From an uncultured Lachnospiraceae bacterium (GTDB lineage Bacteria > Bacillota > Clostridia > Lachnospirales > Lachnospiraceae), in the NCBI GenBank assembly GCA_950097145.1, contig CATNCF010000026.1:1-41261 (forward strand): DNA of 41,261 bases, given 5' to 3'. Made by a program: the position numbers and the translations under genes. The notes beneath the pieces are model-generated. The model was not told the origin of the DNA. It worked only from the letters and a program-made list of their open reading frames with translations, and made no database searches. This document shows, one piece after another, positions 9,466 through 18,661 of the stretch; the first letter of the stretch is position 1; every line of letters begins with the position of its first letter.

Positions 9466-9822
9466 TCAGCCTATTGTCTCAATAGCCTTCATAATGTTAT
9501 TGTAAGTCTCAGTCAGAACCTTCACGTCATCTTCCAGGCCGTCTGTTGTTCCGTTTCTTAACTTTTCTACAATCACCACATCCGCATTCATCAGGCTGTC
9601 CAGTCCAAGATTTCCGGCAACTCCCTTCAATGCATGGGCGCAGTTAAAAGCATCTTCATACCGCTGTTCCCCTACTGCATCCACCAGCCCCTGATAATTC
9701 TTGTCTGCCTTAAATTTGCCAAGAAGACGCACGTACAATCCCTCGTTATTCATTAATCTCTCCAGTGCTCCCTCAATATTCACCCCAGCCTCTCTCATTT
9801 GTTCTTTTACTTCCTGATTCAT
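9466..9822 (-). CDS. Hpt domain phosphotransfer protein
   Basis: Stand-alone histidine phosphotransfer protein (118 aa), all alpha-helical. The phosphorylatable His63 lies in the classic motif AHALKGVAGNLG. Nothing is fused to it, so it must relay phosphate between a hybrid kinase receiver and another receiver. The hybrid sensor kinase at 18662-21208 in this window carries two receivers and no Hpt, making it one possible partner (inference). It is the first gene downstream of the promoter at 9919-9947 and leads the Hpt-DegV-MCP unit. Confidence 0.9.
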   Translation of the reverse strand: MNQEVKEQMREAGVNIEGALERLMNNEGLYVRLLGKFKADKNYQGLVDAVGEQRYEDAFNCAHALKGVAGNLGLDSLMNADVVIVEKLRNGTTDGLEDDVKVLTETYNNIMKAIETIG

Positions 9823-9918
9823 GTCTGCTGCTCCTCTCTAATTAATATTATATTATTCCTTTTTCTGAACTGCATCATACTTGTAATTTTTCAAAACATC
9901 TGATGGTTTTACTTATTA

Positions 9919-9947
9919 ATTTTAGGGTATAAAGCTGAAACTGTCAA
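9919..9947 (-). promoter_or_regulatory. Promoter of the Hpt-DegV-MCP unit
   Basis: On the minus strand TTGACA (9947-9942) and TAAAAT (9924-9919) are 17 bp apart, about 97 bp upstream of the Hpt start. The -35 is a perfect consensus. It begins just after the groEL terminator. Confidence 0.75.
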
Positions 9948-9950
9948 GAC

Positions 9951-9994
9951 AAAAAGCAGTCGTGGCAGCACTTTCGCTGTCACGACTGCTTTTT
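9951..9994 (-). terminator. Rho-independent terminator of groESL
   Basis: A long near-perfect stem pairs 9951-9969 with 9976-9994 around a 6-nt loop and has T runs on both sides. It lies just past the groEL stop (10007). Because both flanks are A/T runs it could act in both directions. Confidence 0.9.
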
Positions 9995-10006
9995 TGATTC
10001 CAAAAA

Positions 10007-12015
<2,009 letters not shown>

Positions 12016-12046
12016 TCATACCTGCCGCATAAAGAGCTGGCTGCTA

Positions 12047-12073
12047 TTAGCACTCTATTTTATTGAGTGCTAA
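12047..12073. promoter_or_regulatory. CIRCE operator (HrcA site)
   Basis: A perfect CIRCE element: TTAGCACTC, a 9-bp spacer, then GAGTGCTAA. This is the binding site of the heat-shock repressor HrcA. It lies downstream of the groESL -10, in the 5' leader, where HrcA blocks transcription at normal temperature. hrcA itself is not in the window. Confidence 0.97.
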
Positions 12074-12088
12074 CAACTTATGTACATA

Positions 12089-12117
12089 AATGTAGCACTC
12101 CTTTTTTTCTTTGTCAA
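12089..12117 (-). promoter_or_regulatory. groESL promoter
   Basis: On the minus strand TTGACA (12117-12112) and TACATT (12094-12089) are separated by 17 bp. The CIRCE element follows 15 bp after the -10, which fits HrcA control of a sigma-A promoter. Confidence 0.8.
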
Positions 12118-12162
12118 TACAGAATTTCAGATTTAATAAAAAGTTTATAAACATCTTCGTCC

Positions 12163-13065
12163 TTAAAACAATTTCTTTTTCCGGAAAAACCAGAAACATG
12201 CCAATACCACCAAAACGCTTAACACAGATACAAAACCGTAGCCATACCGCCAGTGAAGCTCAGGCATACCTTCAAAATTCATGCCATACCAGCCGGCAAT
12301 GAGAGACAGAGGCATAAAAATCGTTGTCACAGTTGTAAACAATTTCATAATCCGGTTTTGTTCATAGGACAAAGCTGCATCCAGCGCTTCCCGAATATGC
12401 ACCAGTTCCTCATAAAGAAACTGCGTCTCTTCCGTCAGGTGCCTTAGTTTATTTTCATAAATCCGAAAATAACAGGATGCCTCCTCATTTAATATTTTCT
12501 TCTGATTATCCTTTTTCTTTTCTTCCAGACCATTGATGCCCTCTATCATATTTAAAAACTGTACATAATCATTTTTCCATACAGTCAGAAGACGCTTGCA
12601 TTCAAAAATGGAGCGGTTTCGATTCCGGTTGATTCTCCCTCCCACAATCTGCTGCTCCATATCAATGAGATATTTTTCCATTTCTTCTATTTTTTCTTTT
12701 GCCTGTTTTAAAATTCCTTCAAAAACCGTTTCTAATTTTTCTTCCATTTCCGCGTCGCCGCCAGGAATACTCCTCAAAGAGTGGAGCACGTTGTTCTCAT
12801 CCTTTAAAATAACCAGCAGAAATACCTGTTCATCCAGCAGAAATGCTGCGCTTGCCACTCTTCTTTTCACATCTGTACCCTCATGAAAACAAAAAGCTCC
12901 GTACAGACAATTTTCCAGCATCTTCACCCCAACCCAGTAGGCAGGTTCCAGACGGCAGACGGACTGCATCAGCAGGTTTTCCTGCTGGCTGCGGTTCTTT
13001 TCTTTCAGCTCTTCCCATTCCAGAATACGGGTAATTCTTCCTTTGTTATCTTCCATTTCAGACAC
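12163..13065 (-). CDS. corA: CorA-family divalent cation transporter
   Basis: CorA-like protein (300 aa) that would move magnesium or related divalent ions. The signature GMN lies at residues 261-263 at the end of TM1, as YGMNFEGMPELHW. TM2 (about 278-293) ends in a short basic tail (FRKKKLF), which matches the family's two C-terminal helices. The N-terminal cytoplasmic domain is shorter than in E. coli CorA and rich in long charged helices. It begins 9 bp after spoIIP ends and may be read with the sporulation genes, an unusual context for a housekeeping transporter. Ion specificity is not certain; some CorA relatives carry Zn, Co or Ni. Confidence 0.88.
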   Translation of the reverse strand: MSEMEDNKGRITRILEWEELKEKNRSQQENLLMQSVCRLEPAYWVGVKMLENCLYGAFCFHEGTDVKRRVASAAFLLDEQVFLLVILKDENNVLHSLRSIPGGDAEMEEKLETVFEGILKQAKEKIEEMEKYLIDMEQQIVGGRINRNRNRSIFECKRLLTVWKNDYVQFLNMIEGINGLEEKKKDNQKKILNEEASCYFRIYENKLRHLTEETQFLYEELVHIREALDAALSYEQNRIMKLFTTVTTIFMPLSLIAGWYGMNFEGMPELHWRYGYGFVSVLSVLVVLACFWFFRKKKLF

Positions 13066-13074
13066 CTTCTTTCG

Positions 13075-14331
13075 TCAGGGTGAAAGCACTTTATTTAAAA
13101 TATCTGCCAGGGGTTCCATGGCATTCATTGCTTCCTCTAATGTATTCGTCTGCGCCCCTACTTCCACCAAAAGGCTTTTGGGACGATAGTGAAGATTATA
13201 GCGGTAGCCTTTCAGATAAGTAGCACGTGCAAAACCCGGATAATATTCTTCTGCCGCCAGCTTCATTTGAAAAGAGAATGCCAGATTATCTGCACGGTTT
13301 GGATTTGCCAGGTAGGCAATGTCCCCATTTGCCGTGGTCCTGCTCAGCCCGTTAAAAAACATAATCTGCGCTGTCTGTTTCCCATTAACCTCCGAAACCA
13401 GATGCGCTGTTTCTGGGACACCATCCCGGTGGAGGTCAATAATGACTTCAATGCTGGGATGTTCGGTCAAAAGCTGCTCCAGCGCGGGTCCTGAATAAGA
13501 ATAAGCATTATCCCGGTCCTTCACATCATATTCTCCCATATGGTGCATGACATTAAAGCCATACTCATCTCTGAGAAGCTGGGTCAGGCGTTCCCCCAAT
13601 GCCACTACGCTGGAATTTTTGTCACCAGGCGCAGAATCCGCATACCCTTCCTGGGAATGGGTATGGTAAATTAAAATCTGCACATTTTCATTGCTGCCCT
13701 GAAGGGTCATATCCTTAGCTAACATTTCCTGTGCATTTAATTCACTGCTGCCAATGGTAGTGGTTCGGTCAATCTGGTAAAAATTCTGTACCAGATAATC
13801 AAAATCATTTAGCTTTTCTCTGGATATCTCCACTGCCTTTCCATTTTTTGATTCTATACCGTGTTCCTTTGCAGCGGTCTCCTGTTCTTTTTTCTCCTTC
13901 TTATTTTCTTTCTCTTCCTTTTCTTCTTTTGCAGTTTTAGACTTTTTCTGCTCCTTTTGGCTCTCCTGCTGATTTTCTTCCAGCATACTGCAGGTCATAT
14001 CACTTTCAATCTGTGTGCTGTACTCTGTCAGAGTTCCGCTGAATGAATAAACGGGATAAAATTCCTCCATTTTATCCTTCAAAAACTCCTCTACACTTAC
14101 CACCCCTTTTGTTTCCTCCCGAAGCATCACTGGCATACAGTTTTTCCAGGCTGAAACTGCTGTTTCCTCCTTGAGAAAATTCAAAATCTGTTCCATCGCC
14201 GGGGCAGTTCCTGTCAATGACATATTCTGATAGCATACCAGGACAAATAACACACTCATACCGCCCGCCAGCCACTGTATCGTTCTTACCGGCCTCTTTT
14301 TTTTCCTTATCAAAGCTTTCCCCATTCCCAT
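13075..14331 (-). CDS. spoIIP: Stage II sporulation protein P
   Basis: SpoIIP (418 aa) is the cell-wall amidase/endopeptidase of the SpoIIDMP complex that drives engulfment of the forespore. An N-terminal anchor lies at about residues 19-37. A Lys/Glu-rich low-complexity linker occupies about 120-158. The C-terminal amidase domain has HTHSQEGY (His223, His225, Glu228) and IIDLHRDG (His301), the zinc and active-site motifs. The linker is more charged and repetitive than I would expect for the family. It follows gpr by 69 bp, the usual gpr-spoIIP order, implying sporulation-specific transcription. Confidence 0.95.
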   Translation of the reverse strand: MGMGKALIRKKKRPVRTIQWLAGGMSVLFVLVCYQNMSLTGTAPAMEQILNFLKEETAVSAWKNCMPVMLREETKGVVSVEEFLKDKMEEFYPVYSFSGTLTEYSTQIESDMTCSMLEENQQESQKEQKKSKTAKEEKEEKENKKEKKEQETAAKEHGIESKNGKAVEISREKLNDFDYLVQNFYQIDRTTTIGSSELNAQEMLAKDMTLQGSNENVQILIYHTHSQEGYADSAPGDKNSSVVALGERLTQLLRDEYGFNVMHHMGEYDVKDRDNAYSYSGPALEQLLTEHPSIEVIIDLHRDGVPETAHLVSEVNGKQTAQIMFFNGLSRTTANGDIAYLANPNRADNLAFSFQMKLAAEEYYPGFARATYLKGYRYNLHYRPKSLLVEVGAQTNTLEEAMNAMEPLADILNKVLSP

Positions 14332-14400
14332 CTTATCTGTTCCATTAATTTAAACTACCTATCCATACGAACAGTTAAGTATATGCCTGTACTAAAAATT

Positions 14401-15351
14401 TTATGCAAAGGCAATGTTTAATCCTTCAGATAATGTATAGCTCAAGCGTTTGATGGATTCATCAATATCTTTGGGCGTAACAAACATGGTATTCAATTGG
14501 GGTGACAGAAGCTCCCGTATTAATTCATATTTTTCCATATCATTCAGTGCATTTAAGCCCGTACTTAAAGCGCTGAGATGGCTGTTTTCCTCCATGGCAT
14601 GTATCAGCGTCTGCATCGTATCACTGACTATCGTTGCCGCGTCTACAACAGTGGGCACACCGATAGCGATAACCGGAATACCCACAGTCTCCTTTGATAA
14701 TCCATGCCTGTGGTTGCCAACGCCGGAACCTGGGTTAATGCCAGTATCTGTAATCTGTATGGTCCGGCTCAAACGTCTTGTACTGCGGGCTGCCAGCGCA
14801 TCTATGGCAATCATCACATCCGGGCTTGTCTCTTCAATAACTCCACGGATAATTTCCTGGCTCTCCATCCCGGTCTGTGCCATAACGCCAGGCACAATCC
14901 CGCTCACTGCATGAACCTCCTCCTCACCAAATGCATATTTCCCAAATTCTTTCAGTACATGGCGGGTAATCAGAAGATTGTCCACCACCCTGGGACCCAG
15001 CGCATCCGGCGTCACTTCCCGATTGCCAAGTCCCGCTACAAGTACTGACAGCGGCTCTTTCTGATCCGGCAGCAGCTTTCTGACAAGCTTCGCCAGCTCC
15101 AGGGAAATCTCCCGATGATAATCTTCATCCTGGCAGTCCATATTTTCCGCCTCCATAGTAATATAGGTCCCTCTGGGTTTCCCCATGGCCTTAGCGCCAT
15201 TTTCTGTTTCAATCACCATCGTGGTAATCTTTATGTCATGTTCCTGCCGGAATTCCTCTTCTACCCGAACTCCTTTAATCTCTACATTATCTTCTTCAAA
15301 TTTTTCTCTGGTTTCCAGCGCCAGATCGGTCCTCACCTGAAACTGACTCAT
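14401..15351 (-). CDS. gpr: Germination protease (GPR)
   Basis: GPR (316 aa) is the aspartic-type protease that degrades small acid-soluble proteins when spores germinate. It is made in the forespore as a zymogen. The N-terminus MSQFQVRTDLALE is typical and includes the short propeptide. Conserved blocks include VAGLGNREVTPDALGPRV, VSGIVPGVMAQTGMES and the Asp-containing VMIAIDALAARS. The frame is open 17 codons upstream, but the ATG at 15351 has GGAGGGA before it. It is divergent from rpsT. I looked for a sigma-G promoter upstream but found no convincing match. Confidence 0.96.
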   Translation of the reverse strand: MSQFQVRTDLALETREKFEEDNVEIKGVRVEEEFRQEHDIKITTMVIETENGAKAMGKPRGTYITMEAENMDCQDEDYHREISLELAKLVRKLLPDQKEPLSVLVAGLGNREVTPDALGPRVVDNLLITRHVLKEFGKYAFGEEEVHAVSGIVPGVMAQTGMESQEIIRGVIEETSPDVMIAIDALAARSTRRLSRTIQITDTGINPGSGVGNHRHGLSKETVGIPVIAIGVPTVVDAATIVSDTMQTLIHAMEENSHLSALSTGLNALNDMEKYELIRELLSPQLNTMFVTPKDIDESIKRLSYTLSEGLNIAFA

Positions 15352-15410
15352 GTTTATCCCTCCAAAAGCGTCTTTTAGTCTAGTTTCTGCAAAAAAAAGC
15401 AAAATATGTA

Positions 15411-15439
15411 TTGACAGAAATAAAAATTGGGACTAAACT
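15411..15439 (+). promoter_or_regulatory. rpsT promoter
   Basis: TTGACA (15411-15416, perfect) and TAAACT (15434-15439) are separated by 17 bp. This gives a leader of about 130 nt before the rpsT start, longer than needed for translation alone. The leader may hold an autoregulatory structure, but I could not identify a known class. Confidence 0.8.
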
Positions 15440-15574
15440 ATATGAGTATGTTTCCATTAGATCGTCCGTGTCCGGCTTTAATGAAACAACCATGGAACAC
15501 AGTGCAGTCCTTTTCCGCAGAACAGTCAATTGGATTGCCGTGAAAAATATTATTATATATTGGAGGTGTACGGA

Positions 15575-15838
15575 TTGGCTAACATCAAATCTGCAAAGAA
15601 GAGAATTTTAGTAACTGAAGTCAGAACAGCCCGCAATAAATCTATCAAATCTGCTGTTAAGACATCTATCAAGAAGGTAGACGCTGCAATCACAGCAAAA
15701 GATAAGGACGCTGCACAGACAGCTTTAAAGGCTGCAATTTCTGAGATCGGTAAAGCTACTTCCAAGGGTGTGTATCATAAGAATACCGCTGGAAGAAAAA
15801 TTTCTCGTCTGACCAAGGCTGTCAACAAACTTGCTTAG
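15575..15838 (+). CDS. rpsT: 30S ribosomal protein S20
   Basis: Ribosomal protein S20 (87 aa), which binds 16S rRNA early in 30S assembly. It is highly basic and all-helical. It starts ANIKSAKKRI after the initiator and contains the family blocks RTARNKSIKSAVKT and GVYHKNTAGRKISRLTK. The start is a TTG at 15575 with TGGAGGTG 6-12 bp upstream. An ATG further up (15530) would add an unrelated stretch. A TTG start is common for rpsT and fits autogenous translational control. A strong terminator follows. Confidence 0.97.
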   Translation: MANIKSAKKRILVTEVRTARNKSIKSAVKTSIKKVDAAITAKDKDAAQTALKAAISEIGKATSKGVYHKNTAGRKISRLTKAVNKLA

Positions 15839-15860
15839 TTATTTTTTCATATAAGAACAA

Positions 15861-15898
15861 AAAAGGAAACCAATACCGTCATGTTGGTTTCCTTTTTT
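15861..15898 (+). terminator. Rho-independent terminator of rpsT
   Basis: AAAAGGAAACCAA (15861-15873) pairs with TTGGTTTCCTTTT (15884-15896) around a 10-nt loop, with a T run to 15898. Confidence 0.93.
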
Positions 15899-15912
15899 AT
15901 GACCAAACAAAG

Positions 15913-15996
15913 CCTGGCAAGCACTAAGGCATCCCGGCACCCTGGCAAGCACTAAGGCATCCCGGCACCCTGGCAAGCACTAAGGCATCCCGGCAC
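15913..15996. repeat. Three perfect 28-bp tandem repeats
   Basis: The unit begins CCTGGCAAGCACTAAGG and ends CATCCCGGCAC. It occurs at 15913-15940, 15941-15968 and 15969-15996 with no differences and no spacers. It fills the gap between the rpsT terminator and the stop codon of the convergent gene at 15999. It is more GC-rich than its surroundings. There are no spacers, so it is not a CRISPR array. Confidence 0.97.
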
Positions 15997-15998
15997 CC

Positions 15999-16472
15999 TT
16001 AGCGCAAAGGGTGTTCTGCTATGTAGGCTTCCATGATAGCTGCTGCCATACAGACCAGTTTGGGACAGGGGCGTTTTTTATAATATTCATCGGTTCGTTT
16101 CTCTGGAACCGGCTCCTGCCTCTTCTGTGTCAGCCCAAGCAGTTCCCGGCATACAATGGAACCATTTTCTGCCTCATACGCTTTGGCCAACTCCTGAATC
16201 CGCTGATAGTGCTCAGATTTTTCCTGATTTGCTCCTGGGGTATCGTAGCCGTACAGCATACCAGCCACCATAAACATACCGCTGACTGCCCCGCAGACTT
16301 CCCGAAGTCTGCCCATACCGCCCCCAAAGGAAGAACTAAGCTTAGCTGCTGTCACCTCATCCATGGCATATAAATCCTGAAAAGCAAGAAACACTGCCTG
16401 TGCACAGTTATAGCCTTTCCGGAAATTCTCCTCTGCTGCTTTTCCATATTTACTCTCTTCGTAATCTATCAC
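15999..16472 (-). CDS. C_GCAxxG_C_C family protein
   Basis: Small cysteine-rich protein (157 aa) of the C_GCAxxG_C_C family, thought to be redox-linked but without an assigned reaction. It starts with a KGYNCAQAV motif at about residues 19-27. The central block SFGGGMGRLREVCGAVSGMFM holds the family signature, and further Cys lie in VCRELLGL and CPKLVCMAAAIM. The length is normal. It is the last gene of a long minus-strand run, 41 bp after nadC. The stop codon lies inside a short inverted repeat, CACCCTT/AAGGGTG, directly before the 28-bp repeats. Confidence 0.88.
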   Translation of the reverse strand: MIDYEESKYGKAAEENFRKGYNCAQAVFLAFQDLYAMDEVTAAKLSSSFGGGMGRLREVCGAVSGMFMVAGMLYGYDTPGANQEKSEHYQRIQELAKAYEAENGSIVCRELLGLTQKRQEPVPEKRTDEYYKKRPCPKLVCMAAAIMEAYIAEHPLR

Positions 16473-16513
16473 TGAACGCTCCTTCCTCTCTTACCGTATT
16501 TTTTCCGTGCCCA

Positions 16514-17368
16514 TTAAATAGCATGAAGATTCTTAAGGGAAATATCCATGATAGGTGCAGAATGGGTCAATGCACCGCTGGAAATATAATCTACTCCCAA
16601 TGAAATGTAATGTTTGATATTTTCCTTTGTCACATTGCCAGAAATCTCAATTTCTGCCCGTTTATCAATAAATGAAATTGCCTGCTTCATTTCTTCCACA
16701 TTCATATTATCCAGCATTATGATATCTGCCCCTGCCTCTACTGCCTCCTGCACCATTTCCAGCGTTTCACACTCAACCTCGATCTTTCGGACAAAAGGCG
16801 CGTAATCTTTGGCCATCTGCACTGCTTCCTTCACTCCGCCGGCTGCTCCAATATGATTATCCTTCAGCAGTACGCCGTCAGACAAATTATAGCGATGATT
16901 AAATCCTCCTCCTGTCTTTACTGCATACTTTTCAAAAATACGATTATTAGGAGTGGTCTTTCTGGTATCCAGCAGCTTCACTTTACTGCCCTCTAATAAT
17001 GCTGCAATGGAATTGGTATATGTAGCAATCCCGCTCATCCTCTGAAGATAATTTAAAGCAGTCCGCTCTCCAGATAAAATGGCTCGGATATCTCCGGTAA
17101 GCGTGCCGATCAGATCTCCTTTTTTCACCTGTTCTCCGTCTTTAAAGTGAAATTCCACCTGCATCCTTTGATCCAAAAGTTCGAACACTCTCTGAAATAC
17201 ATAGAGTCCTGCAAGAACTCCATCCTGTTTACAGATTAATTGCGCCTGGCCATTCTGCTCTGTGGGCATAACCGCGTTCGTAGTCACATCTTCACTGGAA
17301 ATGTCCTCCTGCAGCGCCATAAGGATTAAATTGTCCACATTCAGTGTCATAGTTATCTTATTGTTCAT
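16514..17368 (-). CDS. nadC: Nicotinate-nucleotide pyrophosphorylase (quinolinate phosphoribosyltransferase)
   Basis: NadC (284 aa) converts quinolinate and PRPP to nicotinate mononucleotide in de novo NAD synthesis. It contains ERTALNYLQRMSGIAT, the PRPP-site motif DTRKTTPNNR, and KTGGGFNHRYNLSDGVLLKDNH. The C-terminal barrel has the IEVECET and IMLDNM motifs. The length is typical. Its start overlaps the end of nadB by 11 bp, so the two are translationally linked. nadA, the missing third member, is not in the window. Confidence 0.96.
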   Translation of the reverse strand: MNNKITMTLNVDNLILMALQEDISSEDVTTNAVMPTEQNGQAQLICKQDGVLAGLYVFQRVFELLDQRMQVEFHFKDGEQVKKGDLIGTLTGDIRAILSGERTALNYLQRMSGIATYTNSIAALLEGSKVKLLDTRKTTPNNRIFEKYAVKTGGGFNHRYNLSDGVLLKDNHIGAAGGVKEAVQMAKDYAPFVRKIEVECETLEMVQEAVEAGADIIMLDNMNVEEMKQAISFIDKRAEIEISGNVTKENIKHYISLGVDYISSGALTHSAPIMDISLKNLHAI

Positions 17369-18650
17369 ACTCTTTTTTCATCCTCTCTATTTCCTGCAAT
17401 ACCAGCTCCCGGTTTTCCTGGTGTATTTTGTCTAAATCCAGATAATGTTCTGGATGGAATAGCCTGCCTATCTCCGGCAGTTCCACAAATGCATCGTTCT
17501 CGATATTCTTTGCCGCTCTTCTTGCAAATACCAGACTCTCCAATAAAGAATTGCTTGCAAGGCGGTTGGCTCCATGAACGCCATTACAGCTTGTCTCACC
17601 TACAGCATACAATCCTTTCATAGACGTCCTTCCATCCAGATCAGACTGAATTCCCCCCATAAAATAATGCTGTCCCGGCACCACTGGAATGCATTCCCTG
17701 GTCACATCATATCCCTCTTCCATGCATTTCTGGCAAATGTTGGGAAAGTGCCCCAGAATATCCTCCTTAGGAATATGCTCCATCGAAAGCCATACATAAG
17801 GCTTTCCATCTTTCTCCATCTGTTCCTCAATGGCAGAAGTAACAATATCCCTGGGCAATAGCTCATCTACAAACCGTTCCATTTTCTCATTATAAAGTAC
17901 TGCGCCTTCTCCCCTTACTGATTCTGAAATCAAAAATTTCCTTCCTGGCTTTTTCGAATACAGGGTTGTAGGGTGTATCTGAACAAAATTCAAATCCTTT
18001 AATTTAATCTCATGGCGCAGGGCAACTGCAACAGCATCTCCCGTCAAATGGGGAAAATTAGTAGAATACTGATACAAACCGCCGATGCCTCCAGAAGCAA
18101 ACACTGTGTGGGCTGCCCTTATGGCTGTAATCTCTCCCTGATTATCTACAGCCGCAATACCACAGCACCTGTCTCCATCACAGAGAATATCAATCATTTC
18201 TGTATGTTCATAAATGGTGATATTTGCACGCTTTTTCGCCAATTCCAGCAGCTTACCTGTGATCTCTTTTCCTATTACATCCTCATGGTACAAAATCCTC
18301 GGCTTAGAATGCCCTCCCTCACGGGTAAAAGCAAATTCTCCGTTCCGACGCTCAAATTCTACTCCATATTCCATAAGAATCTCTACAATTTCTTTGGAAC
18401 TTCGTATCATCAGTTCTACTGCCTCAGGATTGTTCTTAAAATGTCCTGCCTGCATGGTGTCCTCATAATAAGATTTAAAATCTTCTTCTGACCGAAGCAT
18501 ACAGATTCCTCCTTGTGCCAAAAAGGAATCACTGTTTTCCGCCGCATCTTTTGTTACAATTGTTATCTTTTTGTTTTCTGGAATCTGCAGAGCACAGAAC
18601 AGGCCTGATGCTCCGGTACCGACGATTACAACCTCTGTTTCTCTTTCCAT
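17358..18650 (-). CDS. nadB: L-aspartate oxidase
   Basis: NadB (430 aa from the chosen start) oxidises L-aspartate to iminoaspartate, which NadA condenses to quinolinate. The FAD-binding VVIVGTGASGLFCAL lies at the N-terminus. HPTTLYS and GGIQSDLDGRTS lie mid-protein, and the FAD motif GVHGANRLASNSLLE follows. The ATG at 18650 has GGAGG before it and gives a normal N-terminus; the frame opens earlier at 18695, inside the kinase gene. At 430 aa it is much shorter than E. coli NadB (about 540), because the C-terminal helical domain is reduced to a short tail. Active short NadB forms are known in clostridia. Confidence 0.92.
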   Translation of the reverse strand: MERETEVVIVGTGASGLFCALQIPENKKITIVTKDAAENSDSFLAQGGICMLRSEEDFKSYYEDTMQAGHFKNNPEAVELMIRSSKEIVEILMEYGVEFERRNGEFAFTREGGHSKPRILYHEDVIGKEITGKLLELAKKRANITIYEHTEMIDILCDGDRCCGIAAVDNQGEITAIRAAHTVFASGGIGGLYQYSTNFPHLTGDAVAVALRHEIKLKDLNFVQIHPTTLYSKKPGRKFLISESVRGEGAVLYNEKMERFVDELLPRDIVTSAIEEQMEKDGKPYVWLSMEHIPKEDILGHFPNICQKCMEEGYDVTRECIPVVPGQHYFMGGIQSDLDGRTSMKGLYAVGETSCNGVHGANRLASNSLLESLVFARRAAKNIENDAFVELPEIGRLFHPEHYLDLDKIHQENRELVLQEIERMKKEYEQ

Positions 18651-18661
18651 GATGCCTCCTG

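Noticed and set aside
15360..15415. Sigma-G promoter for gpr
   Set aside because: A CATATTT-like -10 is present on the minus strand, but no matching -35 at the right distance was found.
15913..15996. CRISPR array
   Set aside because: The 28-bp units are directly adjacent with no spacers, and no cas gene is present.
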